A stretch of 64,000 nt of DNA from UBA4923 sp964606165 (lineage in GTDB: Bacteria; Bacillota; Clostridia; Saccharofermentanales; DTU023): positions 1 through 64,000 of the forward strand of contig CAZSFQ010000005.1 of NCBI GenBank assembly GCA_964606165.1. The letters run 5' to 3'. This document shows, one piece after another, positions 8,307-19,227 of the stretch; the stretch's first letter is position 1, and the number at the start of each line of letters is the position of its first letter. A model generated the notes under the pieces. The model was not told the DNA's origin and did not search any database. It saw only the letters and a program-made list of their open reading frames with translations. Both the position numbers and the translations under genes were made by a program.

Positions 8307-8771
8307 GTGAGCGATCAAAAAACAAATAAAAGATCTATTTTGGAGAAGCTGATTCCCGTGGCCGAAAGCATGGACCTGGCCCTGCTGGACGTCCTTTACG
8401 TCCATGAAGGCGGCCGCACGGTCCTGCGCCTGATCATCGACAAGCGGGGCGGGGTGGGGATCGAGGACTGCGAGCGTTTGAGCACGGTGGCCGACCCCCT
8501 GATCTCCGATGAGCTGGGCCTGGACGATTTTGATGTCTTCGAGGTATCTTCGCCCGGCCTTGACCGGCCCTTGAACACCCTGGAAGACTGCCTGCGCCAT
8601 GAGGGCGAATGGGTCCGGCTGAGTTTGTACCGGGCGGTTGACGGGGAGAAGCGCTTCTTCGGCAAACTGATTGTCCAGGACGAGCTGGTTGGAGTCGAGA
8701 CGGAAAAAGGAGAGAAAAAACTCTTTTCATTGGGAGAAGTGGCCCGCATTAAACGAGAAGTTGTCTTTTAG
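8307..8771 (+). CDS. rimP: Ribosome maturation factor RimP
   Basis: RimP helps late assembly of the 30S subunit. The 154-residue length, the N-terminal alpha/beta domain with EDCERLSTVADPLI, the VSSPGLDRPL signature (about 81-90) and the C-terminal SH3-like beta barrel all fit the family. The GTG at 8307 is preceded by TAAGG at a short distance; no ATG is available nearby. It is the first gene of a long operon that continues with nusA, ylxR, infB and rbfA, an order conserved across Bacillota. Confidence 0.93.
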   Translation: MSDQKTNKRSILEKLIPVAESMDLALLDVLYVHEGGRTVLRLIIDKRGGVGIEDCERLSTVADPLISDELGLDDFDVFEVSSPGLDRPLNTLEDCLRHEGEWVRLSLYRAVDGEKRFFGKLIVQDELVGVETEKGEKKLFSLGEVARIKREVVF

Positions 8772-8792
8772 TTGACTGTGTAAGGAGCATAC

Positions 8793-10103
8793 ATGAACCA
8801 AGAATTTATCGAAGCGCTGAAAATGCTGGAAAAAGAGCGCGGCGTTGAAATGGAAACCCTGGTTGAGGCCATCGAGGACGCCCTGGTGGCGGCTTATCGC
8901 CGCGAATTTGAGATCCGGTCGAAAGACCGTGAAAGGGGGCGCGAGCGCGAAGCTTTGCCGGTTCAGGAAGCGGAACCCAAGCCGGTCGAAAACGATGGCA
9001 TCACGGCCCATATAGACCGGCGCACCGGTGAAATGCGGGTCTACCAGCCCATGACCGTGGTCGAGGAAGTCCGCGATCCCAACAGCGAACTGTCACTGGA
9101 CCAGGCCCATGCCCTGTCCGAGGACCTGGAGCTGGGTGACCAGCTGGTCCGCGAAGTCGATCCCTCGCATTTCGGGCGGCTGGCGGCCCAGACGGCCAAG
9201 AGCGTCATCAACCAGAAACTTGCCCAGGCAGAAAAGATCCGCATCCACGACGAATTCTCCGGCCGGGTCGGCGGCCTGGCCAGCGGCATCGTCCAGCGCC
9301 GGGACCGCAACGAAGTCCTGGTCGACATCGGGCGTGCCCAGGCGGTTCTGCCCTATAACCAGCAGTCAAGGCTTGACAACTATACTTTCAAAAAGCACAT
9401 GCGCTTTTTCATCATGAAAGTGGACCAGCGCGACCACCGGCCCATCATCATGGTGTCGCGCAGCCATCCCGGCCTGGTGCGCCGCCTCTTTGAACAGGAA
9501 GTACCCGAGATCGGGGCGGGGATCGTAGAGATCGTCAACATCGCCCGGGAGGCCGGGTCGCGGACCAAGATGGCCGTCACCAGCCATGATTCCAATATTG
9601 ACCCGGTGGGAGCCTGTGTCGGGCAGCGGGGAACCAGGGTCCAGTCGGTTATCACGGAGCTCAATGGCGAGAAGATCGACATCATTGAGTGGGACCCGGA
9701 TATCACGGAGTTCATTTCCAGTGCCCTGTCACCCGCGCGCGTCATCCGGGTGGTTTTGGATGAGGAAGAGCAAAGCGCCCGGGTGATTGTGGCCGATCAC
9801 CAGCTGTCGCTGGCCATCGGCAAGGAAGGGCAAAATGCGAGATTGGCTGCCAAGCTGACCGAGTGGCGCATCGACATCAAGAGTGAGACCCAGTATCGGG
9901 AGATGCTGGAATCTGCCTGGATGTCCGACTTTGATGAAGCTGTGGCGGCCGATGAGGCCGAACGCGGCGATCAGTATGAAGAAAACGGTGTTCCGGAGGA
10001 AGTTGAGGCGGACGAGGTCCTGGTCACGGACGAAAAGTCCGCGGTCAGCTACCTGGATATGCTGGAGAGCACCATTGATTCGCTGGAGGAACCGGAAGCT
10101 TGA
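8793..10103 (+). CDS. nusA: Transcription termination/antitermination factor NusA
   Basis: NusA binds RNA polymerase and nascent RNA and modulates pausing, termination and antitermination. The 436-residue protein has the N-terminal polymerase-binding domain (about 1-130, with an extra charged stretch near 45-70), an S1 domain (about 140-205) and two KH domains. PVGACVGQRGTRV marks KH1 and the SLAIGKEGQNARLA motif marks KH2. An acidic tail of about 60 residues follows. The E. coli-type acidic repeats are absent, as is usual in Bacillota. The start at 8793 follows AAGGAG by about 6 nt. The stop overlaps the ylxR start. Confidence 0.95.
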   Translation: MNQEFIEALKMLEKERGVEMETLVEAIEDALVAAYRREFEIRSKDRERGREREALPVQEAEPKPVENDGITAHIDRRTGEMRVYQPMTVVEEVRDPNSELSLDQAHALSEDLELGDQLVREVDPSHFGRLAAQTAKSVINQKLAQAEKIRIHDEFSGRVGGLASGIVQRRDRNEVLVDIGRAQAVLPYNQQSRLDNYTFKKHMRFFIMKVDQRDHRPIIMVSRSHPGLVRRLFEQEVPEIGAGIVEIVNIAREAGSRTKMAVTSHDSNIDPVGACVGQRGTRVQSVITELNGEKIDIIEWDPDITEFISSALSPARVIRVVLDEEEQSARVIVADHQLSLAIGKEGQNARLAAKLTEWRIDIKSETQYREMLESAWMSDFDEAVAADEAERGDQYEENGVPEEVEADEVLVTDEKSAVSYLDMLESTIDSLEEPEA

Positions 10104-10369
10104 AAAAAGAGCCCCTGAGAATGTGTGTCGGATGCCGGGAATCCTTTTTGCAAAAGGAGCTTCTGCGCCTTGTGGCGTCGGAGGATGGCATTACGATCGA
10201 CGCCTCGCAAAAGCTGCCGGGCAGGGGCGCCTATTTGTGTTTTCGGACCGCCTGCGTGGAACGGGCAAAAAAGAGACAATCACTGCAGCGGGCTTTAAAG
10301 TGTCCGGTGCCGGATCAGATATGGATCGGGATCGATCAGGCGGTTGCGGCCGCGAGAGTGGAGGAATGA
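10100..10369 (+). CDS. rnpM: YlxR/RnpM family RNA-binding protein
   Basis: This 89-residue protein carries the family hallmark RMCVGCRESF near the N-terminus and GRGAYLC further on. YlxR (RnpM) has been described as an RNA-binding modulator of RNase P in Bacillus. The TTG start at 10100 overlaps the nusA stop (TTGA), which indicates coupled translation. In many Firmicutes an L7Ae-type gene (ylxQ) sits between ylxR and infB; here infB begins 7 nt after this stop and ylxQ is missing from the cluster. Confidence 0.9.
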   Translation: MKKEPLRMCVGCRESFLQKELLRLVASEDGITIDASQKLPGRGAYLCFRTACVERAKKRQSLQRALKCPVPDQIWIGIDQAVAAARVEE

Positions 10370-10376
10370 GCTGAGT

Positions 10377-13128
<2,752 letters not shown>

Positions 13129-13136
<8 letters not shown>

Positions 13137-13548
13137 CCGATCGGAACGGATGGGCGACGAGATCCGCCGTATTCTGGCCGGACTTGTCCAGCGCAGGCTG
13201 AGTGACCCCCGTATCAATGAAAACGTATCGATCACGGGCGTCAAACTGTCCAGGGATCTGGCGGTGGCCCGGGTCTACTACAGCGTCTACGGCGATGACC
13301 AGGCCCGCCAGGGGGCGGCAGAGGCCTTTGAAAAAGCGGGCGGCTTTTTGCGGCGTGAACTGGCCTCCCAGCTACGGTCCCGCAAGGTGCCGCGCCTCTT
13401 GTTTATTGAGGACAGCAGCATCCGGGACGGGGAAGCCATCGATGAGCTGATCCGGCGTGTGCGCCAGCAGGATGAAGCAAAGGCCCCGCAGCGAATGGAG
13501 GAAGAAGAGGATGAAAGAATCCAGGGAGGCGGGGAACCGACTGCTTGA
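13129..13548 (+). CDS. rbfA: Ribosome-binding factor A
   Basis: RbfA is a KH-fold cold-shock factor for 16S rRNA 5'-end maturation. The 139-residue product has the expected N-terminus FNRSERMGDEIRRILAGLVQRRLSDPR and the RKVPRLLFIEDSSI segment. The ATG overlaps the infB end by 8 nt and uses the GGAGGAAG site inside infB. The acidic C-terminal tail overlaps the first codons of the next gene. Confidence 0.92.
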
Positions 13549-14548
13549 GGTCGCGCTGGACCTGGCTGCCGATGGCGGCCGTATCGGTCTCTTCCCCCAC
13601 GAGCGCTTCGACGCCGACGCGGTCGGGGCAGCTGTTTCGCTTTCAAGAGCCCTTGGTTCCCTGGGCTGCGTGTCCACTGTCCTGGTCGGTGAGCCGGTAC
13701 CCGAATCCCTCCAGCACCTGCCGGGCCTGGAGGAGCTTCTGTTTTACGATTCTGCTGACTGTCCCGTATTTGATCTGGCCCTGGCCATTGACTGCCGCGA
13801 GCCGGATCGTTTGGGCGGGCGGGCAGCTTGCTTTTTAAAGACACCGCTTCGCGGCGCCATCGACCACCACGTTTATGACGGGGAAGCCGGTGACCTGGAG
13901 CTGATCGACGCCAGCGCCTCTTCGACCAGCGAACTGGTCTTCGAGATGATCTGGGATCTGGAACTTCACCTGGGCCGGCCCGTCTTCGACCCGGTCATGG
14001 CGGTTCTGCTCCTGGCGGGCACCATCACCGATACAGGCCGGTATGCCTACAGCAACACCACCCCCCTGGCTCTCAGGCAGGCCGCCGCCATGCTGGAGCG
14101 TTTCGACATCGATCTGAGCCAGCTCAACTACGACCTTTTTGAGCGCACCACCCTAGAGCGCCTGCAGATCAAGGGAGATATCCTGTCGACCGTCCGGCCG
14201 GCGGGAAAGGGCCGGATCCTCCTGGCCCACGCCACCCGGGCCATGCTGGCCCGGCGGGGCGCCCCCGATGACGAGCTGTCCAACCTGGCCTCGGAGATCC
14301 GCGCGGCCGAAGGTTCTGCCGCTGTCTTCCTCCTGGTTGAAGGGGAGGACGGATCCATCCGGGTCAGCATCCGTTCCAACAGCTGTTTTGACGCGGCTGC
14401 CTTTGCCGGCCGCTTCGGCGGCGGGGGCCATGTCAGGGCAGCCGGCATGACCCTGGAAAACATGAGCATGGATGAGGCGGAAAAGCTCCTGGCCCGGGAG
14501 GCGGAGGCCCAGCTCGAAGCCTGTCTGAATGAAGGCGCCCCGGAATGA
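13511..14548 (+). CDS. nrnA: DHH/DHHA1 phosphoesterase, NrnA-like (nanoRNase/pAp phosphatase)
   Basis: Enzymes of this family degrade very short RNA oligonucleotides and dephosphorylate 3'-phosphoadenosine 5'-phosphate. The 345-residue protein shows the metal-binding motifs HERFDADAVGA near the N-terminus, an Asp-containing DLALAIDCRE segment, IDHHVYDG (the DHH box) and the C-terminal DHHA1 glycine motif FGGGGHVRAAG. The ATG at 13511 follows GGAGGAAGAAGAGG and overlaps the end of rbfA by 38 nt; an earlier open extension is not needed. Position between rbfA and truB is typical of Bacillota. The stop overlaps the truB start. Confidence 0.88.
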   Translation: MKESREAGNRLLEVALDLAADGGRIGLFPHERFDADAVGAAVSLSRALGSLGCVSTVLVGEPVPESLQHLPGLEELLFYDSADCPVFDLALAIDCREPDRLGGRAACFLKTPLRGAIDHHVYDGEAGDLELIDASASSTSELVFEMIWDLELHLGRPVFDPVMAVLLLAGTITDTGRYAYSNTTPLALRQAAAMLERFDIDLSQLNYDLFERTTLERLQIKGDILSTVRPAGKGRILLAHATRAMLARRGAPDDELSNLASEIRAAEGSAAVFLLVEGEDGSIRVSIRSNSCFDAAAFAGRFGGGGHVRAAGMTLENMSMDEAEKLLAREAEAQLEACLNEGAPE

Positions 14549-15519
14549 CCGGGCCGGTTGAGGGCATCCTCATCGTTGACAAAGAGGCGGGCATGACCTC
14601 GGCCGATGTGGTGTCACGGATCCGGCGCCTTGCCGGCATCCGCCGCGTCGGCCATACGGGAACCCTGGACCCTTTCGCGACAGGGGTCCTGCCTGTCTGC
14701 CTGGGCCGGGCGACGGCGGCGGCCACCTTCATGCTCAACTGGGCCAAGCGCTACCGCTGTGAAATCCGCCTGGGCTACGCCACCTCGACCATGGATCCCG
14801 AGGGTCAGGTGACAAAAAGACCGGCCCGGCCCTCCCTCTGGCGCCGTTTCCTGGATCAGGCGGATGAGCGGGCCAGGCAGGAACTGGAAGAAGCGGTGGC
14901 CTCCCTGACCGCCGTTGACTTCCAGCAGGCCCCCCGCTATTCAGCCGTCAAGGTCAAGGGAAAACCCCTTTACCTCTACGCCCGCCAGGGCCAGGAGGTC
15001 GAGCGGCCGGTGCGGCCTGTCGCTGTCTATGAGGCCGGGTTGCAGGGAATCAGAGCCGATGAATCCGGCTACCCCCTGGTGACGGTTGAGTTTCTGGTCA
15101 GCTCCGGTACCTATATCCGCTCACTGGCTGACGAGCTGGGTGAGAAGCTTGGCTGCCAGGGTCACGCGGCGTCACTGGCGCGCCTGGCCGCGGGTCATTT
15201 TGATCTTTCCTCCGCCTGCCGGCTCGATCAGCTGACGGGTGAGTTGGAGGGCTTGCTGCTGCCGGCCGGTGACGCTTTTCGCGGCTGGCCCAGGCTGAGG
15301 CTGTCCAGGGAGCAGGCATTGGATCTGGCTTACGGGCGGGCCATTAATTTTGGTGGACAGGGGCTTGAAGCGGCGGAAGAGGCGGCCGGCAAGCTGTCAC
15401 CGCCGCCTGATGACAGCTGGCTGGCCTGCCTTCTGGAAGGCCGCCTCCTTGCTGTCGGCAGGCGGGAAGAGGACAGCTTTCGTGCCCGGCGCGTCTTTAT
15501 AAGGCCGGAGGAATTATAA
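14545..15519 (+). CDS. truB: tRNA pseudouridine-55 synthase TruB
   Basis: TruB makes the pseudouridine at position 55 of the T loop of tRNAs. The motif GHTGTLDPFATGVLPVC holds the catalytic Asp42. DKEAGMTSADVV at the N-terminus, RYSAVKVKGKPLYLYAR and the SSGTYIRSLADELG motif complete the family pattern over 324 residues. The C-terminal part forms the expected PUA-like region. The ATG overlaps the stop of nrnA (ATGA), so translation is probably coupled. Confidence 0.94.
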   Translation: MTGPVEGILIVDKEAGMTSADVVSRIRRLAGIRRVGHTGTLDPFATGVLPVCLGRATAAATFMLNWAKRYRCEIRLGYATSTMDPEGQVTKRPARPSLWRRFLDQADERARQELEEAVASLTAVDFQQAPRYSAVKVKGKPLYLYARQGQEVERPVRPVAVYEAGLQGIRADESGYPLVTVEFLVSSGTYIRSLADELGEKLGCQGHAASLARLAAGHFDLSSACRLDQLTGELEGLLLPAGDAFRGWPRLRLSREQALDLAYGRAINFGGQGLEAAEEAAGKLSPPPDDSWLACLLEGRLLAVGRREEDSFRARRVFIRPEEL

Positions 15520-15525
15520 GGTGGA

Positions 15526-16464
15526 ATGCTTGTGCTGAGGATTTATCGAGGTTTGGAGGAAATAAGAAGAGAGCGGCGGGGGATTGCCCTGGGTGTTTTC
15601 GACGGGGTCCACCGGGGGCATCAGGCCCTGATCCGCGCCCTGCTCGAAGCCTGCCAAAAAGACCAACTGATTCCCTCGGCCCTGACCTTCTCTTATGAGG
15701 CCGGTTTCGGCTTTGACCGCAAACCGGTCGGCCACAGCTTCATCATGTCGGAGGAAGAGAGATTGAGGGCCCTGGGCGAAACCGGTGTGCAGGAAATCTT
15801 TCTGGTGCCCCTGACGGATGACTTCCTCCGCCTTTCTCCGTCCGACTTCCTGGACCTCTTTGTAGCCGGCCGGCTGGGCGGCCAGCTCCTTGCCATCGGC
15901 CAGGACGGCCATTTTGGCTGGCGGGGCCAGGGCGACGCCCGCTTCCTCCAGGATTACAGCTCGACCCATCCGCTCCGGTCCCTGGTCGTCGGGGATGTCA
16001 TGTGGGAGGGTGACAAGGTATCCAGCACCAGGATCCGCGGCCTTCTGTCCAGGGGGGAGATGGAGCAGGCCGCCGACCTGATGACACGGCCCTTCCGCCT
16101 TTCCGGCACCGTGATCAGCGGCAGGCGGATCGGTTCCTCAATCGGCTTTCCCACGGCCAATATCCGGTATCCGTCCACTGCGGTCCTGATCCGGCGAGGG
16201 GTCTACATGACCCTGGTGCGGTATGGCGGCGCGGACTTCCCCGCCGTCACAAGTGTGGGGGTCGCGCCCTCCGTGCATGGGGACCGCAGAGAACTGCTGG
16301 TTGAGTCCTATCTTTATGACTTTGACCGGGACCTTTACGGCCGGGAGGTGGAGGTAATCTTCCTATCCTTCGTCCGGGATGAGCGGCGCTTTGATTCGCT
16401 GGAGGAACTCAAGGCCCAGATGGCCCGCGACATCGAGGGCGTCCGCGCCCGCCACGCGGTGTGA
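15526..16464 (+). CDS. ribF: Bifunctional riboflavin kinase/FAD synthetase
   Basis: RibF phosphorylates riboflavin to FMN and adenylylates FMN to FAD. The N-terminal nucleotidyltransferase domain has GVFDGVHRGHQ (about 23-33) and later STRIRGLLSRGEM. The C-terminal flavokinase domain has GSSIGFPTANI and the VESYLYDFDRDLYG motif. Length is 312 residues, normal for the family. The ATG at 15526 is preceded by AAGGTGG at close range and begins 6 nt after truB. Confidence 0.93.
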   Translation: MLVLRIYRGLEEIRRERRGIALGVFDGVHRGHQALIRALLEACQKDQLIPSALTFSYEAGFGFDRKPVGHSFIMSEEERLRALGETGVQEIFLVPLTDDFLRLSPSDFLDLFVAGRLGGQLLAIGQDGHFGWRGQGDARFLQDYSSTHPLRSLVVGDVMWEGDKVSSTRIRGLLSRGEMEQAADLMTRPFRLSGTVISGRRIGSSIGFPTANIRYPSTAVLIRRGVYMTLVRYGGADFPAVTSVGVAPSVHGDRRELLVESYLYDFDRDLYGREVEVIFLSFVRDERRFDSLEELKAQMARDIEGVRARHAV

Positions 16465-16492
16465 TAAAATAAGCCTACTTCGGAGGTGGATC

Positions 16493-17461
16493 ATGCTCTA
16501 CGTTTTGAATTACCACGTCTCCTTTCCCGGTTTGGGTATTGAGAGTCTGGTCGTCAACCGCGAGGCCTTTTCATTCAACTTGTTCGGCCGCCAGCTGACC
16601 GTCTTCTGGTACGGCCTAATTTTTACCCTTGCCATGGTGCTTTGCATTGTGATCGCCATGATCCGGGCTAAAAAGCACAATTTCTCCCGGGACGATATTC
16701 TTGACTACTTCCTCTGGATGATCCCCCTGATCCTGATCGGATCGAGAATCTATTATGTGGCCTTTGAGTGGGACCAGTTCAAAGGGTCGCTTTCTGCCAT
16801 TTTCGATTTGCGGCAGGGAGGCCTGGCCTTCTACGGGGGTGTGCTGGGCGGCATGCTGGCTGTGGCCATCGCCGCGCGAATCAAGCGGGTCAAGCTCCAC
16901 CGCATCTACGATTACCTGGCTGTCCTGATCCCCCTGGGTCAGGGCATCGGGCGCTGGGGCAACTTCTTCAACCAGGAGGCCTTCGGGACCAACACCTCAC
17001 TGCCCTGGGGCATGATTAGCGAAGGGACGGCCCAGGGCCTCATGGCCCTGAACCCCGACCCGGGCAAGCCCTTGCCGGGCCTCGATCCCGGCCTGCCGGT
17101 CCATCCCACCTTCCTTTACGAATTTGTCGCCAACATGATCATTTTTGCCGTTCTGCTTGCGGTCCACAAGCGGCAAAAGCGGCCCTGGACCACCGTCCTG
17201 ACCTATTTCCTCCTTTACGGGATCGTCCGCTTCTTTGTGGAAGGCGTGCGCACCGATTCCCTGACCTTCGCGGCTTTCGGCCAGACCTTGCGGATCTCCC
17301 AGATCCTGTCGGCTGTCATGGTGGTCGGTTCGGCCATTTTGCTGATTCTGATCCGGGCCCGGGCGGTCAGGCGGGCGCGCCTGATGGCGGAGATGGAAGC
17401 CAGGCCGGACCAGGTTCCTGAATATGCTGCCGCCGGCGACTCCAATCAGGGCGAGGCCTGA
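16493..17461 (+). CDS. lgt: Prolipoprotein diacylglyceryl transferase
   Basis: Lgt is the membrane enzyme that attaches diacylglycerol to the lipobox cysteine of prelipoproteins. The 322-residue protein has several hydrophobic helices and the Lgt signature GRWGNFFNQEAFG. The region GGLAFYGGVLGG contains the family's conserved glycines and HPTFLYEF follows later. The ATG at 16493 has a clear GGAGG site; the frame is open upstream but overlaps ribF. At least two lipoproteins encoded in this window would be its substrates. Confidence 0.93.
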   Translation: MLYVLNYHVSFPGLGIESLVVNREAFSFNLFGRQLTVFWYGLIFTLAMVLCIVIAMIRAKKHNFSRDDILDYFLWMIPLILIGSRIYYVAFEWDQFKGSLSAIFDLRQGGLAFYGGVLGGMLAVAIAARIKRVKLHRIYDYLAVLIPLGQGIGRWGNFFNQEAFGTNTSLPWGMISEGTAQGLMALNPDPGKPLPGLDPGLPVHPTFLYEFVANMIIFAVLLAVHKRQKRPWTTVLTYFLLYGIVRFFVEGVRTDSLTFAAFGQTLRISQILSAVMVVGSAILLILIRARAVRRARLMAEMEARPDQVPEYAAAGDSNQGEA

Positions 17462-17471
17462 AAGCAGTCTC

Positions 17472-18641
17472 ATGAAGTGGACCGATGAAGCCATCCAGCG
17501 GACCGGCAAGGATCTGAAACAATCACGGGCCGACATTTTCTTCCAGGTCCTGGATTACCGCATGCTGGTCCCTGTCCTGGCCCTGGTCATCATCGGCCTG
17601 GTTGTCCTCAATACTGTCCTGGCCAAAGGCTACGGGGCGGTCATCTTCGATTACCCCATGAACTTCTACAAGCAGATCGCGGCGGTTCTTTTAGGCCTGG
17701 TAGCCGCTTTCACCCTCTGTCTTTTTGAGCCGCCCACCATGCGGCTGATCGGCGGGGCCGTCTACGTCGCCAGCCTGATCCTGCTCCTGGTGGTCAAGAT
17801 TGACGGTTACCGGCCTGTCGCCGGGGCTGACAGCTGGATCCGGATCCCGCTCTTTGGCTCCTTCCAGCCCTCGGAGCTGTCCAAGATCGGTGTCGCCATG
17901 ATGACCGGCCCCGTTTTTGCCGCCATGAAGAGGGGTGAAATGTCAGCGGGTCAGGGATTTTTGCGGATCGGACTCCTCTACGGCCTTCCCTTTCTTTTCA
18001 TTGTGACCGAGCCGGATCTGGGCACCAGCCTGGTACTGATCTTCATGTTCCTTTGCACCACCTTTGTCTGGGGCGTGCGCTGGCGCACCATTATCCTGGC
18101 TGTGACCGGAACCGTCTTCCTTGTCCTGCCCGTCTCCTGGCAGTTTATTCTCAACGCCGCCCAAAAAGAGCGGATCATGACCTTCCTCTTTCGCGGCTAC
18201 GATAAATCCGCCTCCTACCACATCGAGCAATCCCTGGCCGCTGTCACTTCGGGCGGGCTGGCGGGCAACAGGACAGGGGTGTCCGTCAGCGTTCCCGTCA
18301 AGGAGTCGGACTTCATCTTCACGGCCATCTCGGAACAGCTGGGTCTTATCGGCACCAGCCTGGTCATCCTGCTGGCTCTTTATTTCATCGCCCACACCCT
18401 GCGGGTGGCCGGCAAGGTGGCCGGCCGTTCACCGGACGAGTCCTACATCATGGTGGCCCTGATCGCAGGCGTCGCCTTCCACTTCATTGAGAACATCGGC
18501 ATGACGGTGGGCCTGCTCCCCATCACCGGTATCCCCCTTCCTTTCATCAGTTACGGCGGATCCGCCATGATCTCCAACTTCCTCCTGCTGGGAGTCCTCC
18601 TTAACTACTCCCTGAACCACACAGCCAAGCTCTCTCTTTAG
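17472..18641 (+). CDS. rodA: SEDS-family peptidoglycan polymerase, RodA-like
   Basis: SEDS proteins polymerise lipid II into glycan strands, together with a class B PBP. This 389-residue integral membrane protein has about ten hydrophobic helices and the family motifs SWIRIPLFGSFQPSELSKIG, a conserved TEPDLGTSLV loop and GIPLPFISYGGSAM near the C-terminus. A second SEDS gene lies inside the dcw cluster (25686), so this copy is assigned to the elongation protein RodA. Position between lgt and mraZ is unusual. The ATG at 17472 has only a weak upstream site. An intrinsic terminator follows. Confidence 0.85.
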   Translation: MKWTDEAIQRTGKDLKQSRADIFFQVLDYRMLVPVLALVIIGLVVLNTVLAKGYGAVIFDYPMNFYKQIAAVLLGLVAAFTLCLFEPPTMRLIGGAVYVASLILLLVVKIDGYRPVAGADSWIRIPLFGSFQPSELSKIGVAMMTGPVFAAMKRGEMSAGQGFLRIGLLYGLPFLFIVTEPDLGTSLVLIFMFLCTTFVWGVRWRTIILAVTGTVFLVLPVSWQFILNAAQKERIMTFLFRGYDKSASYHIEQSLAAVTSGGLAGNRTGVSVSVPVKESDFIFTAISEQLGLIGTSLVILLALYFIAHTLRVAGKVAGRSPDESYIMVALIAGVAFHFIENIGMTVGLLPITGIPLPFISYGGSAMISNFLLLGVLLNYSLNHTAKLSL

Positions 18642-18670
18642 TCACCCCGGCTTAGCGGCTTTGGCGCGGA

Positions 18671-18695
18671 AACCGGAGCTGATCCGGTCTTTTTT
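18671..18695 (+). terminator. Intrinsic terminator after rodA
   Basis: ACCGGA and TCCGGT form a perfect 6-bp stem with a GCTGA loop, followed by CTTTTTT. It lies 30 nt after the rodA stop and just before the mraZ promoter, so it separates the rimP-rodA unit from the dcw unit. Confidence 0.65.
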
Positions 18696-18714
18696 CGCGC
18701 GATTTGGACGGATT

Positions 18715-18760
18715 GTGGGGAAAAGTGGCGCCTATTGACATATTAGTGGTGTTTTGTGGT
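18715..18760 (+). promoter_or_regulatory. Putative MraZ operator: two pairs of GTGG boxes
   Basis: GTGGG (18715) and GTGGC (18725) are separated by 5 nt, and GTGGT (18746) and GTGGT (18756) are also separated by 5 nt. The pairs start 31 bp apart, about three helical turns. MraZ proteins are known to bind direct repeats of a TGGG/GTGG type with 10-bp period upstream of their own gene. The second pair lies within the mraZ promoter spacer. Confidence 0.6.
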
Positions 18761-18765
18761 AGAAT
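18735..18765 (+). promoter_or_regulatory. Promoter of the mraZ-ftsZ (dcw) cluster
   Basis: A consensus TTGACA (18735-18740) and TAGAAT (18760-18765) are 19 bp apart, longer than ideal. The spacing may be tolerated or corrected by a regulator, since putative MraZ boxes occupy the spacer. Confidence 0.6.
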
Positions 18766-18792
18766 AGCCAACAAAGTAGGAGGAGTCTTGTC

Positions 18793-19227
18793 ATGGCGCG
18801 CTATACCCATACGGTCGACACAAAGGGACGGGTAATTGTCCCGGCCAAAGTCCGTGAAAAACTGGACGGTGTTCTGATCGTGACCCAGGGGATCGACCAG
18901 GGCTATCTGGCCGCCTATACCCCCGGGCAGTTTGACGCCATCAAGGAACAAATCCTCAATAATTCAAGCACGGGCTACGAAATCCGCAAGCTGAAGCGGG
19001 ACGTGCTGGGCGCCTCGACCGTCTGCGAATTTGACGGCCAGGGCCGCATGTCGGTTCCCGCTTTTTTATGGAAACATATCCAGGTCGAACCGGGTGACGA
19101 TGTATGCTTCATCGATGTGTTCGACAAGATAGAGATCTGCTCCCAGGCCTTCTTCGACAGGATCAGCGAGAGCGAAGGATCCCTGGCAGATATGGATTTG
19201 TCCGGCTATGACATCCGCGGATTATGA
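18793..19227 (+). CDS. mraZ: Transcriptional regulator MraZ
   Basis: MraZ is a DNA-binding protein of the AbrB/SpoVT swapped-hairpin fold that controls its own dcw operon. The 144-residue product has two tandem copies of the domain: HTVDTKGRVIVPAKVRE near residue 7 and CEFDGQGRMSVPAFLW near residue 78. An AGGAGG-like site precedes the ATG at 18793. It is the first gene of the cluster and has candidate binding boxes upstream. The stop lies inside rsmH. Confidence 0.94.
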   Translation: MARYTHTVDTKGRVIVPAKVREKLDGVLIVTQGIDQGYLAAYTPGQFDAIKEQILNNSSTGYEIRKLKRDVLGASTVCEFDGQGRMSVPAFLWKHIQVEPGDDVCFIDVFDKIEICSQAFFDRISESEGSLADMDLSGYDIRGL

